A model generated the notes under the pieces. The model worked only from the letters and a program-made list of their open reading frames with translations, ran no database searches and was not told where the DNA came from. Positions 44,098-53,190 of a stretch of 64,000 nucleotides of DNA are shown here, in pieces. Position numbers and translations under genes: made by a program. The stretch is taken from the NCBI GenBank assembly GCA_030526425.1, contig JAUNCT010000012.1, forward strand, positions 1 to 64,000, in the 5' to 3' direction. Position 1 is the stretch's first letter. Each line of letters begins with the position of its first letter. This DNA comes from Clostridia bacterium. Lineage in GTDB: Bacteria > Bacillota > Clostridia > Christensenellales > CAG-138.

Positions 44098-44865
44098 ATG
44101 AGGATCAAACCGGATGATATTCTGAATATCGGGTTTTCCACCGGCGTGATGGGGTATGACCGTCGAGAAGTCGACGCATTTTTGGACGATGTTGCCGAGG
44201 AAATGCGCCATCTCGAACGCGAAAAAAGCGAGTTGAAGGCGATGGTATCCAAAATGAGCACCGAGCTGAAGAAATTGCAATCCGCAACCAAAGGGGAATT
44301 GCCGCCGTTGGGCTTGGATACCGGGGCGGACGGGGAAGAAGAGAATCTGACGAGCCGTGTCATCCGCAAAAATACCGGCGACCGCAACCGCAAGGGAAAG
44401 CCCGCGTTCAATCGCCCGAAGCCGATGGGCGATGAGACCGGCAAGTCCGGAATCGCAGCCTCGGAAGAAGCAACAGATGCCGGTGTTCCGCAGAAGATAG
44501 CGGCAGAAGGTGCAGTCCCGCAAGAAAAAGAAGAAACCTTTGCCGAGAAAGCGGAAACAACTTGCGCGAACGAATGTACCCCGTCCGGTACGCCCGAAAC
44601 GGAACCGCAGATCAACCATTCCGAAGATATTCCGAACGCATGCGAAGACACCGCTCCGTCTGTTTCCGAAGAAGAGACGACGACGTTGTCCGATGACAAG
44701 TCCGCGAACGCGATAGAAGATACGCAAGCGGCGTCCGTTCCGGAGAACGCAAAGCCGAAAGAAAACTCTCTTCTCGAAACACTGCGCAGGATCGGAATGC
44801 ATTCCAAGGAAATCCATGCAGAAGAAACAAAGAACGGAGAAACTGATGGCAGCAAGCACGAATAA
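44098..44865 (+). CDS. DivIVA-domain protein with long disordered tail
   Basis: This is a 255-residue protein. The first 65 residues match the DivIVA lipid-binding and coiled-coil region: MRIKPDDILNIGFS, then GYDRREVDAFLDDVAEEM and a Leu-heptad helix. The remaining 190 residues are Glu/Thr/Ala/Pro-rich and probably unstructured. DivIVA marks curved membrane at poles and septa. It follows sepF, as usual. The tail is unlike the compact DivIVA of Bacillus. Its 3' end overlaps the YgiQ gene by 20 bases. Confidence 0.85.
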   Translation: MRIKPDDILNIGFSTGVMGYDRREVDAFLDDVAEEMRHLEREKSELKAMVSKMSTELKKLQSATKGELPPLGLDTGADGEEENLTSRVIRKNTGDRNRKGKPAFNRPKPMGDETGKSGIAASEEATDAGVPQKIAAEGAVPQEKEETFAEKAETTCANECTPSGTPETEPQINHSEDIPNACEDTAPSVSEEETTTLSDDKSANAIEDTQAASVPENAKPKENSLLETLRRIGMHSKEIHAEETKNGETDGSKHE

Positions 44866-46819
44866 AGCCGACTTTTCCGCATATCCGATCATGACTGTCG
44901 CCGAAATGCGGCGGCGCGGCATCGACAAGCCGGATTTCGTATACGTATCCGGCGACGCTTATATCGATCACCCCAGCTTCGGTACGGCGATCATCACGCG
45001 CGTATTGGAAAGCCGGGGTTATACGGTCGGCATCATCGCCCAGCCCGATTGGAAGGATCCCGATTCGGTGAAGATCTTCGGTGCGCCTCGCCTGGCGTTT
45101 CTCGTGTCTGCCGGCAACCTCGATTCGATGGTCAACCACTATACGGTCGCGAAAAAACACCGCAGCGACGATTCATATACGCCCGGCGGCAAATCCGGAG
45201 CACGTCCGGACCGCGCGGTCATCGTCTACGGCAACCTTGTCCGCAGGGCGTACCCGCATGTCCCCGTCGTTATCGGAGGAATCGAAGCAAGCCTGCGCCG
45301 TTTCGCGCATTACGACTATTGGGATGACCGCGTCCGTCACTCCGTGTTGTATGACTCGGGCGCTGATATCCTTTCCTACGGAATGGGCGAACACAGCATT
45401 ATCGCCATTGCCGATGCGTTGAACGAGGGCAGACCGGTCCGCGAGATCCGGGATATCCGGGGAACATGCTACAGGGTTTCCAACAGCGATGAATTGCCCG
45501 AGGGGCATGTGATGCTGCCCTCGTATACGGAGGTCGCTTCGGATAAAACCGTCTATGCGGAAGCATTCCGTGCCATTTATGCCGAACAGGATGCCATCAC
45601 CGGAAAGATTCTCGTGCAACCGCATGAAAAAGGGTTTCTTGTGGCAAATCCGCCGGCGATGCCGTTGTCCGAAAAGGAAATGGATGCCGTCTACGCTCTT
45701 CCGTTCCGAAGAAAGCCGCACCCCATTTACAAGGATCATATCCCCGCACTGGATGAGATCGCGTTTTCCGTGACCAGTGTCCGCGGTTGCTACGGCGGCT
45801 GCAGCTTCTGCGCGCTGACGTTCCACCAGGGGCGTGTCGTGCAAAAGCGCAGCCACGAATCCATTCTCGGCGAGATCCGCGCTTTGACAAAGGACCCCGA
45901 TTTCAAAGGTTATATCCACGATGTCGGCGGCCCGACTGCAAACTTCCGTGACCCCGCATGCAGGAAACAGTGCACCAAAGGCGTTTGCCGCGACCGGCAG
46001 TGCATCGGATACAAACCCTGCCCGAATCTCACGGTATCCCACCGCGATTATCTGGAACTGTTGCGCAAGGCCCGCAGGATCCCGGGGGTAAAAAAGGTCT
46101 TCGTCCGCTCCGGCGTGCGTTTCGACTATGTGCTCCTCGATAAGGACAAAACATTCCTCAAAGAACTGGTCGAACACCATGTTTCCGGTCAGTTGAAAAC
46201 CGCGCCCGAGCACATTTCGGACCGTGTCCTGTATTACATGAACAAGCCCCCGCGTGAAGTGTACGAACGGTTCGAGCAAACCTACCGCGCTTTGAACAAA
46301 GCGGAGGGCAAGGAACAATACATCGTCCCCTACCTGATGAGCTCGCATCCGGGGGCGGGTCTGTCCGAAGCGATCGAACTTGCCGTTTTCCTGAAAGAGC
46401 GGAATCTGAGACCGCAGCAGGTGCAGGATTTTTATCCGACTCCGGGCACGTTGTCGACGGCGATGTATCATACCGGGCTCGACCCGCGAACGATGAAACC
46501 GGTCTATGTCGCGAAGACAGAAGACGAGAAGCGCATGCAGCGTGCTTTGATGCAGTACTTTCTTCCGAAAAATTTCGGGATCATCCGCAAAGCGCTCAAG
46601 AAAGCCGGAAGAGACGATCTCATCGGCGGCAGAAAGGGGCTGGTTCCGGAGGAACGCACAGAGCCGCAGCGAAACGTTCGCGAGGGAGGCGTCCCGGCAC
46701 GGCGTACCCAAACTTCCGCGAAGGGGAACGCGGGTCCCCGCGGAAAAGAGAACAAAAAAAGGCAACAAAACAAACAAACGAAGCCGAAGACGGGCCGTGC
46801 TTTACAACGCGGTCGTTGA
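44846..46819 (+). CDS. YgiQ-family radical SAM protein
   Basis: This is a 657-residue radical SAM protein of the YgiQ type. An N-terminal B12-like/UPF0313 region (about 1-290: VSGDAYIDHPSFG, VIGGIEASLRRFAHYDYWDD condensed as IGGIEASLRR) is followed by the SAM domain with the Cys motif in GCYGGCSFCAL (C-x3-C-x2-C). A basic C-terminal tail of about 50 residues follows. The function of the family is not established. The start is chosen at ATG 44846 behind ACGGAGAA. Confidence 0.88.
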   Translation: MAASTNKADFSAYPIMTVAEMRRRGIDKPDFVYVSGDAYIDHPSFGTAIITRVLESRGYTVGIIAQPDWKDPDSVKIFGAPRLAFLVSAGNLDSMVNHYTVAKKHRSDDSYTPGGKSGARPDRAVIVYGNLVRRAYPHVPVVIGGIEASLRRFAHYDYWDDRVRHSVLYDSGADILSYGMGEHSIIAIADALNEGRPVREIRDIRGTCYRVSNSDELPEGHVMLPSYTEVASDKTVYAEAFRAIYAEQDAITGKILVQPHEKGFLVANPPAMPLSEKEMDAVYALPFRRKPHPIYKDHIPALDEIAFSVTSVRGCYGGCSFCALTFHQGRVVQKRSHESILGEIRALTKDPDFKGYIHDVGGPTANFRDPACRKQCTKGVCRDRQCIGYKPCPNLTVSHRDYLELLRKARRIPGVKKVFVRSGVRFDYVLLDKDKTFLKELVEHHVSGQLKTAPEHISDRVLYYMNKPPREVYERFEQTYRALNKAEGKEQYIVPYLMSSHPGAGLSEAIELAVFLKERNLRPQQVQDFYPTPGTLSTAMYHTGLDPRTMKPVYVAKTEDEKRMQRALMQYFLPKNFGIIRKALKKAGRDDLIGGRKGLVPEERTEPQRNVREGGVPARRTQTSAKGNAGPRGKENKKRQQNKQTKPKTGRALQRGR

Positions 46820-46830
46820 TTTGCTATAAT
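46801..46830 (+). promoter_or_regulatory. Promoter of Asp23-DUF2273-nusB genes
   Basis: TTTACA at 46801-46806 and TATAAT at 46825-46830 are separated by 18 bases. It overlaps the last codons of the YgiQ gene. Confidence 0.65.
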
Positions 46831-46869
46831 ATGAACCAACATTGATGATAATCAAGGAGGACTGTCAAT

Positions 46870-47415
46870 ATGTGCGAGGTTACCGATCTCATTCCCGAAA
46901 CCGAGGAAGAAACCGGCGGAAAGATCGTCTACGCCAATGATGTAATCGCCACGATCGCGGCGATCGCAGCGCAGGATGTCCCGGGCATCGCCGACGTCGG
47001 CGGCAGCTCCGAGTTCTCCCTGTTCGGCAAAAAAAACATTACGAAGGGCATCAAGATCGAACTCGGTGCCGAGGAAGTCTGCGTGGATGTCTACGTGAAC
47101 GTCCGTTATGCATTCAAGATCCGCGAGGTCTGCGAAAAGCTGCAGTACGCCATTAAGGATGCGATCGAAACGATGACCGGCTTGAATGTCGTTGAGGTCA
47201 ACGTTTTCGTACAGGCTGTCGTTTTCGATAAGCCGGCTGCCGAAAAGCCCAAGGAAGAACCCGAGAAGGTTGCCGAACCCGCGAAGAAAGAAGCGGAGCC
47301 GGTTGCCGAAGAAGTCGTTGCCGAAGTGCAGGAAACCGAGACCGAAGCCGCAGCGGAAGCCGAAGCCGCGGCCGAAGAAACCGTTCCCGCGGAAACGGAC
47401 GGGGAAGAAGCATAA
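46870..47415 (+). CDS. Asp23/Gls24-family envelope stress protein
   Basis: This is a 181-residue protein. Residues 15-120 match the Asp23/Gls24 fold: GKIVYANDVIATIAAIAAQDVPGI, condensed as an N-terminal strand and helix, then VDVYVNVRYAFKIREVCEKLQ and VVEVNVFVQAVVF. The C-terminal 60 residues are a Glu/Ala/Pro/Lys low-complexity tail. These proteins sit at the cytoplasmic face of the membrane and are linked to envelope homeostasis. AAGGAGG precedes the start. The next gene encodes a small membrane protein, a standard pairing. Confidence 0.88.
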   Translation: MCEVTDLIPETEEETGGKIVYANDVIATIAAIAAQDVPGIADVGGSSEFSLFGKKNITKGIKIELGAEEVCVDVYVNVRYAFKIREVCEKLQYAIKDAIETMTGLNVVEVNVFVQAVVFDKPAAEKPKEEPEKVAEPAKKEAEPVAEEVVAEVQETETEAAAEAEAAAEETVPAETDGEEA

Positions 47416-47427
47416 TTCCCGAAAATC

Positions 47428-47664
47428 ATGAATTTGTACGAGAAAATGGAGATGCTCCGTCAATTCGTGCGTACGCACCAATGGACGGTGACTCTTGTGA
47501 TCGCGGGCATCGTCCTTTCGGTCCTGCTGTTCACGATCGGTCTGTGGCGTACGTTGCTCTTGTTCGCCATCGTCGGCGTTGCCGGATATTTCGGCATGAT
47601 GCTCGACCGTAACGGCAGCGACGGAGTCGTCCGCTTCTTCCGGGATTTGTTCGGACGAAAATAA
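47428..47664 (+). CDS. DUF2273 small membrane protein
   Basis: This is a 78-residue protein with two hydrophobic segments (about 20-38 and 42-58) and a basic C-terminus (RFFRDLFGRK), matching DUF2273 proteins that accompany Asp23-family proteins and probably anchor them. It begins 12 bases after the Asp23-type gene and is followed 10 bases later by nusB. Confidence 0.85.
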   Translation: MNLYEKMEMLRQFVRTHQWTVTLVIAGIVLSVLLFTIGLWRTLLLFAIVGVAGYFGMMLDRNGSDGVVRFFRDLFGRK

Positions 47665-47674
47665 CGGAGTTTGA

Positions 47675-48097
47675 ATGGAAAAAATCGATAAAAGAAGTAT
47701 TGCGCGCGAAGTCGCAATGAAAATGGTCTTTTCTCAGATGTTCGGCGGCGAGGATACGCCGGAAGCCGTGCTTGAAAAAAGCGAGCTCGGCGTCGAACTC
47801 AATGAGGGAGAACTTGCCGTCGCAAAAGACATCTTCGACGGCGTTGAGGAGCATATCCCCGAGCTGGACGAATTCGTTGCCGAGTATTCGAAGGATTGGA
47901 CGATCGACCGTATCGGACGCGTGGACCTTTCCGTTCTGCGTGTCGCCATGTACGAGATCCTCTACCGCGAGGATGTTCCCGTTTCCGTCGCCATCGACGA
48001 GGCGGTCGAACTCGCAAAGCGCTTCGGCGGTGAGCGATCCTATTCCTTTGTCAACGGAATCCTCGGTTCGTTTGCCAAAGCGCACAGCCGTTCCTGA
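47675..48097 (+). CDS. nusB: Transcription antitermination protein NusB
   Basis: NusB of 140 residues, an all-helical RNA-binding factor for rRNA antitermination. The pattern SIAREVAMKMVFSQMF, then WTIDRIGRVDLSVLRVAMYEIL (core RIGRVDLSVLR) and SVAIDEAVELAKRFGGE, is complete, ending FVNGILGSF. It lies between the Asp23-DUF2273 pair and the M22-like gene. Confidence 0.94.
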   Translation: MEKIDKRSIAREVAMKMVFSQMFGGEDTPEAVLEKSELGVELNEGELAVAKDIFDGVEEHIPELDEFVAEYSKDWTIDRIGRVDLSVLRVAMYEILYREDVPVSVAIDEAVELAKRFGGERSYSFVNGILGSFAKAHSRS

Positions 48098-48100
48098 GCG

Positions 48101-49063
48101 ATGGGGCTTGTCCTTGGTTTTGATACAAGCTGTTATACGACCAGCTTGGCATGTATAGATGAGAAAAGCATCGTTCTCGACAAAAGAACGGTGCTTTCTG
48201 TACCTTTGGGCGGGCGCGGATTACGGCAATCCGACGCCCTGTTCCAGCATAACCGCAATATGCCCGTCCTCTTGGAGAGCTTGTTCGGCGCGATCGATCC
48301 CTCCGCTGTGGAGGCTGTGGGCGTCAGTACACGTCCCGTCGACGCGGAGGATTCTTACATGCCCGTCTTTCTCGCGGGCATCCTCACGGCGAAAGCCGTT
48401 GCCGGCGCGCTCGGTGTCCCTTTGATCGAAACGACACACCAAATGGGGCATATCCGCGCGGCATCGTTCGGCGGGAATGAAGAAGTTTTGATGCGGGATC
48501 GCTTTCTTGCGATGCACCTTTCGGGCGGTACGACCGATCTTGTCGAGGTCGGCACGTGTGACTCGAAAATCATTTCCATCGAGCCGTTCGGAAAGTGCAC
48601 CGATCTGCATGCGGGGCAAATGGTCGACCGGATCGCCGTGGCGCTCGGTTGCGCGTTCCCCGGAGGTCCGCACCTCGAGCGGATCGCGAACGAAGCCGTG
48701 CGCAAGGATATCCGCATTCCCGTCAGCGTCCGCGGTACCGATTGCTCGCTTTCCGGCGCGGAAGCCGCACTCATGCGTCTGATCGGGAACGGGGAAGACC
48801 GTTGCGAGGTCGCCTATGCCGTATACGATCTGTTGGCACGTATGCTCGCAAAGCTCATCCGCAATGCGGCGGAAGAAAAGCACTGCGGAACATTTTTGAT
48901 TTCGGGAGGCGTCGCTTCAAGCAAATTGTTGCGCGAACTGCTTGCGGTACGCCTGAAAGGCGCTGCGGATGTCCGCTTCGGACAAAACGCGCTTTCCAGT
49001 GACAATGCGGTCGGGGTCGCGCTCACCGCAGGAGACCGGATATGGAACAGAACAAACCCGTGA
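48101..49063 (+). CDS. TsaD-like protein (M22 family paralog)
   Basis: This is a 320-residue ASKHA-fold protein related to TsaD/Kae1. It begins LVLGFDTSCYTTSLA. The metal-binding HxxxH is kept in TTHQMGHIRAA. An ATP-binding loop HLSGGTTDLVEV and FLISGGVASS with SSDNAVGVAL complete the fold. It lacks the N-terminal TsaD segment with VASQ...HxxxGGVVPE, so it is probably the paralog often annotated M22 peptidase rather than the tRNA t6A enzyme. The ATG is three bases after nusB without a clear ribosome site. xseA overlaps its end by 22 bases. Confidence 0.8.
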   Translation: MGLVLGFDTSCYTTSLACIDEKSIVLDKRTVLSVPLGGRGLRQSDALFQHNRNMPVLLESLFGAIDPSAVEAVGVSTRPVDAEDSYMPVFLAGILTAKAVAGALGVPLIETTHQMGHIRAASFGGNEEVLMRDRFLAMHLSGGTTDLVEVGTCDSKIISIEPFGKCTDLHAGQMVDRIAVALGCAFPGGPHLERIANEAVRKDIRIPVSVRGTDCSLSGAEAALMRLIGNGEDRCEVAYAVYDLLARMLAKLIRNAAEEKHCGTFLISGGVASSKLLRELLAVRLKGAADVRFGQNALSSDNAVGVALTAGDRIWNRTNP

Positions 49064-50277
49064 TCAGCGTATCCGAGCTGAACGAGATCGTCTCGCTTCT
49101 GCTCAGTGAAAACCTGAAAGACATATCCGTACGCGGCGAGATCAGCGGTTTCAAACGTCACACTTCGGGCCACTTGTATTTTTCGTTGAAGGACAAAGAC
49201 GCGTGCGTGGATTGCGTGATGTTTCGTACCAACGCCTGGTCTCTCGCATTTCGCCCGGAGGATGGTCAGCAGGTCGTGGCGGTCGGCTCTCCGTCCTTGT
49301 ATCAGAAGAACGGAAGATTCCAGCTGTACGTGACCGAGATGCAGCAGCTTGGCGACGGCGAATTGTATGCGCGCTTTATCGCACTCAAAAGCGAGCTCGA
49401 ACGCGCGGGAATGTTCGCGGCCGAAAGAAAAAAGCCCATCCCGTTTTTACCGCGCCATGTCGGCATCGTCACCAGTGGGTCGGGTGCCGCGCTCCAAGAC
49501 ATCGTCAATATCGTAACGCGACGTTTTCCGAAGATGCGGATGACCCTGTGTCCCGTTAAAGTACAGGGCGCCGGCGCCGCGGAAGACATCGCTGCGGGCA
49601 TCCGCCGGATGAACGCCGAAACCGATTGCGATGTGCTGATCGTCGGTCGCGGCGGCGGCAGCATCGAGGACCTTTGGTGCTTCAACGAGCGTATCGTCGC
49701 GGAAGCGATCTTCGAGAGTACGATCCCGGTCATCAGTGCCGTCGGTCATGAGACCGATTTCACTATTGCCGACTTTGTTGCGGATCTCAGGGCACCGACG
49801 CCTTCCGCCGCAGCGGAGCTGACGGTACCGGAAATGGATAAACTTCGCGACAAAATCGCCGATCTCACGGCGCGCCTTTCCGGTCTGCCGGAGAAGCTCT
49901 TGCAGTCACGCAGGGAACGCCTCGGTTATCTGTTGCGATCCCGCGGATTTGCAGGGCTCGAGCTAGCAGCGGTGAACGAACGCAGGCGCCTTTCGGACAT
50001 GTGCGATGCTATGGTCGCAGCGGAACAAAGGTTTATCGTCGAACGGAACAACCGCCTGAAAACCGCGGTCGCGATGCTCGGAACGTTATCGCCGTTGGCC
50101 GTGATCGGGCGCGGATATGCCATAGTCACGAATGCCGAAGGACATACCGTCGGCAATGTCGAACAATTGAATACGGGCGACGAGATCGGCGTGCTGCTTC
50201 GCGGCGGCTCTGTCCGTGCGGTCGTCGCAGAACGTTGTACGGAGGAATCACATGGAAACGCAACCGATGCGCTTTGA
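49042..50277 (+). CDS. xseA: Exodeoxyribonuclease VII large subunit
   Basis: XseA of 411 residues. An OB-fold domain (about 8-105: SVSELNEIVSLLL, RGEISGFKRHTSGHLYFSLKD reduced to its GEISGFKRHTSGHLYFS core) is followed by the catalytic domain with IGIVTSGSGAALQDI-type VGIVTSGSGAA and VGRGGGSIEDLW, then a long coiled coil. ExoVII degrades single-stranded DNA. It starts within the 3' end of the TsaD-like gene and overlaps xseB by 26 bases. Confidence 0.95.
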   Translation: MEQNKPVISVSELNEIVSLLLSENLKDISVRGEISGFKRHTSGHLYFSLKDKDACVDCVMFRTNAWSLAFRPEDGQQVVAVGSPSLYQKNGRFQLYVTEMQQLGDGELYARFIALKSELERAGMFAAERKKPIPFLPRHVGIVTSGSGAALQDIVNIVTRRFPKMRMTLCPVKVQGAGAAEDIAAGIRRMNAETDCDVLIVGRGGGSIEDLWCFNERIVAEAIFESTIPVISAVGHETDFTIADFVADLRAPTPSAAAELTVPEMDKLRDKIADLTARLSGLPEKLLQSRRERLGYLLRSRGFAGLELAAVNERRRLSDMCDAMVAAEQRFIVERNNRLKTAVAMLGTLSPLAVIGRGYAIVTNAEGHTVGNVEQLNTGDEIGVLLRGGSVRAVVAERCTEESHGNATDAL

Positions 50278-50455
50278 ACAGGCGATGGATCGCCTCGAAG
50301 AGATCGTAAAGCATATGGAACAAGGGGACGGCACGCTTGACGAGATGCTTGCCCTCTATGAGGAAGGAATGCGTCTCGGCGCGTTCTGTTCCGAAAAACT
50401 CGATGAATACGAGGGAAAGATGGAACGGCTGCGTCCGGCTCCCAAGGAGGATTGA
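50252..50455 (+). CDS. xseB: Exodeoxyribonuclease VII small subunit
   Basis: XseB of 67 residues, a two-helix protein: FEQAMDRLEEIVKHMEQGD, then LDEMLALYEEGMRLGAFC. The start is ATG 50252 behind GGAGG; longer frames lack this site. It lies between xseA and the prenyl synthase gene, a common order. Confidence 0.93.
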   Translation: METQPMRFEQAMDRLEEIVKHMEQGDGTLDEMLALYEEGMRLGAFCSEKLDEYEGKMERLRPAPKED

Positions 50456-50460
50456 CGGCT

Positions 50461-51306
50461 ATGGAATTCTCTGAAAAAATGCAGTATTATGCCGCTTTGA
50501 CCGAACCGATGCTGCGCGTGCAGCTCGATCAGTTCGAAGCGCCTTCGGTCTTGTACGACAGTATGGCGTACAGTCTGTTCGCGGGCGGCAAACGCCTGCG
50601 TCCGATGCTGTGCCTTGCGGCATGCGAAATGTGCGGCGGAATGCCTGCGGATGCGCTCAAAGCCGCTTGCGCATTGGAAATGATTCATACCTATTCCTTG
50701 ATCCACGACGATCTTCCGGCAATGGACGATGACGATCTGCGCCGCGGTAAGCCCTCGAACCATAAGGTTTTCGGTGAGGGAAACGCGATCCTCGCGGGCG
50801 ACGGGTTGCTTTCGTTGGCAATGCATCTTGCCGCACAGACCGCCAACGCCAAAGTCATGCAGGCGATCACCCGCGGTGCCATGGACATGGTCAGCGGGCA
50901 ATCGATGGACCTCAATTCCAAATGCGATGCCGAGACATTGTTCAAGATGCACGAAAAGAAGACGGGGGCATTGATCCTCGCTTCCGTGCTTGCAGGTGCG
51001 CACACTGCCGGCGTCGGGGCGAAGGAAGTCGCTGCGCTGACCGATTTTTCGATGCAGTACGGTCTGCTGTTCCAAATCACAGACGATATCCTCGATGTGA
51101 CCGGAACGCAGGAGGAGATGGGTAAGTCCATCGGCAAGGATTCCCGCGATGAGAAGGTGACCTTTGTTTCCGTTTACGGGCTGGATGCCGCGCGCGAACA
51201 GGCGAAGCATGCCGCCGATGCGGCGCTCAAAGCGCTGGATGAATTCGAAGGAGACAGTACCTTCTTCCGTGCGCTCATCGAAACGACCCTGGACAGAAAA
51301 CACTGA
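50461..51306 (+). CDS. ispA: Short-chain polyprenyl (farnesyl) diphosphate synthase
   Basis: This is a 281-residue trans-prenyltransferase. The first Asp-rich motif is LIHDDLPAMDDDDLRRG and the second is QITDDILDVTG, with GGKRLRPM at the N-terminal side. The bulky residues before the first motif fit a C15 (farnesyl) product. ATG 50461 lies ten bases after AGGAGG; the overlapping TTG at 50452 is too close. It precedes dxs, so isoprenoid synthesis is grouped here. Confidence 0.9.
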   Translation: MEFSEKMQYYAALTEPMLRVQLDQFEAPSVLYDSMAYSLFAGGKRLRPMLCLAACEMCGGMPADALKAACALEMIHTYSLIHDDLPAMDDDDLRRGKPSNHKVFGEGNAILAGDGLLSLAMHLAAQTANAKVMQAITRGAMDMVSGQSMDLNSKCDAETLFKMHEKKTGALILASVLAGAHTAGVGAKEVAALTDFSMQYGLLFQITDDILDVTGTQEEMGKSIGKDSRDEKVTFVSVYGLDAAREQAKHAADAALKALDEFEGDSTFFRALIETTLDRKH

Positions 51307-51348
51307 AGATACAACGCGCATCCCGATGGGATGTGCTGTGATTGAAGT

Positions 51349-53190
51349 ATGATGAAGAAAGAATATCCTCTGCTGGATTCGATCCGTTGCTTAGAGGATT
51401 ACAAAAGAATACCCGAAGACAGGCTGGGGCAACTTGCAGACGAGCTGCGTGCGAAAATGATCGAAACCGTTGCGGAAAACGGTGGGCATCTCGCTTCGAG
51501 TCTCGGCGCCGTGGAGATCGTCATGGCTTTGCACCGGGTCTTCAATAGCCCGGAAGACAGGCTCGTTTTCGATGTCGGTCATCAGGCGTATGCGCATAAG
51601 CTTTTGACAGGGCGCGGGGCGGAGTTTTCGACCTTGCGCAAGAAGGACGGCATCGCGGGCTTCCCACGCCGCGGTGAGAGCGTTCACGATGCGTTCGATG
51701 TCGGGCACGCCTCGACCTCGATCTCCGCGGCGCTCGGTTATGCAAGGGCAAAACATATCGCCGGAGAAAAGGGGACCGCGGTCGCCGTGATCGGCGACGG
51801 TGCGCTGACCGGCGGTCTTGCGCTCGAGGCCATGAACGATGCGGGGCAGGCAAAGGTTCCGCTCATCGTCGTTTTGAACGACAACGACATGTCGATCGCG
51901 CCGAACGTCGGAGCGATGCGAAAGCAGCTGACCGATATGCGCACGTCGAGCAGCTATGTGCATTTCAAGCGCGCCGTTGCCCGTGCGCTCGACACAGGCT
52001 CCTTCGGGCGGTGGCTCACGCGCCACATGGAAGGCGTCAAGGTCCGCATCAAGAACTTCTTGCTGCCGAATCTTCTGTTCGAACAGCTCGGTTTCACGTA
52101 CATCGGACCGGTCGACGGTCACGACCGTGCGGAACTCGAACGGGTCCTGCGCCGCGCGCGGGATTTAAACGGTGCGGTCCTCATACACGTCATAACAAAG
52201 AAGGGAAAAGGATACCGCTTCGCGGAAGAGAATCCCGAAAAGTTCCACGGCGTCAGTCCCTTTATCGAAGAAAGCGGGAAACTGAAATCCAAAGGCGGTC
52301 CATCCGATTCGGGCGTTTTCGGTGAAACGCTTTGCGCACTGGCGGAGAGCGATCCCAAGGTCGTTGCGGTCACCGCGGCGATGCCTTCGGGAACGGGGCT
52401 GCGGAATTTTCAAAAATGCTATCCCGAGCGCTGTTTCGATGTCGGCATCGCGGAAGAACACGCGCTGACCATGGCTGCGGGCATGGCTGCCGGCGGTCTC
52501 AAACCCGTTGTCGCTTTGTATTCGAGTTTTTTGCAGCGCGGGTTCGATGAACTGTATCACGATATCTGCCTGCAGGACTTGCCCGTGGTCATCGGTGTCG
52601 ATCGTGCGGGTCTTGTCGGAAACGACGGCACGACACATCAGGGCATCCTCGATGTCGCAATGTTGCTGATGATGCCGAATATCCTGCTGTTTTCACCTGC
52701 CACGGTCTGCGAACTGCGGGAAATGCTGAAGCTTGCGCTTTCTTGCGGGCACCCCGTTGCGGTCCGTTACCCTCGTGGATGCCTGCCGGACAGAAAGTCG
52801 TCCGTTCCCGTGACTTTGGGAAAATGGGAAGTGTTGAAGCCCATCGCCAAGGTGACCGTGCTTGCGACCGGAAGTATGGTCGAAGTCGCCGAAAAAGCTT
52901 TGGAGGGTCCGGAGTTTGAGAACACCGGGCTTGTGAATGCGCGCTTCATCCGTCCGTACGATACGGAAATGCTGAAAGAACTGTCACACACCGCAACTTC
53001 GGTCATCACCGTCGAAGACGGCGTCTGTGCATTCGGCGACCTGGTCGCGGGACGTTTGGATGGGGTGCATGTCGTCCGTCTTGCGGTCCCGTCCGACCGG
53101 GCGATTGCTCATGCGACCGTCCGCGAGCAACGCGTGGAGTGCGGGCTGAGTGAAGAAGATATCCGAAGAGCCGTAAGGGAGGCACAATGA
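51349..53190 (+). CDS. dxs: 1-deoxy-D-xylulose-5-phosphate synthase
   Basis: DXS of 613 residues, the first step of the MEP isoprenoid pathway. The TPP site is GDGALTGGLALEAMNDAG; DVGHQAYAHKLLTGR and the C-terminal pyrimidine-side DVGIAEEHALTMAAGMA (with the catalytic Glu) are present. The start ATG 51349 is followed by a second ATG. The ribosome site is weak. A hairpin lies just upstream (51317-51337, nine-base arms around GAT). The last four bases overlap tlyA. Confidence 0.94.
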   Translation: MMKKEYPLLDSIRCLEDYKRIPEDRLGQLADELRAKMIETVAENGGHLASSLGAVEIVMALHRVFNSPEDRLVFDVGHQAYAHKLLTGRGAEFSTLRKKDGIAGFPRRGESVHDAFDVGHASTSISAALGYARAKHIAGEKGTAVAVIGDGALTGGLALEAMNDAGQAKVPLIVVLNDNDMSIAPNVGAMRKQLTDMRTSSSYVHFKRAVARALDTGSFGRWLTRHMEGVKVRIKNFLLPNLLFEQLGFTYIGPVDGHDRAELERVLRRARDLNGAVLIHVITKKGKGYRFAEENPEKFHGVSPFIEESGKLKSKGGPSDSGVFGETLCALAESDPKVVAVTAAMPSGTGLRNFQKCYPERCFDVGIAEEHALTMAAGMAAGGLKPVVALYSSFLQRGFDELYHDICLQDLPVVIGVDRAGLVGNDGTTHQGILDVAMLLMMPNILLFSPATVCELREMLKLALSCGHPVAVRYPRGCLPDRKSSVPVTLGKWEVLKPIAKVTVLATGSMVEVAEKALEGPEFENTGLVNARFIRPYDTEMLKELSHTATSVITVEDGVCAFGDLVAGRLDGVHVVRLAVPSDRAIAHATVREQRVECGLSEEDIRRAVREAQ

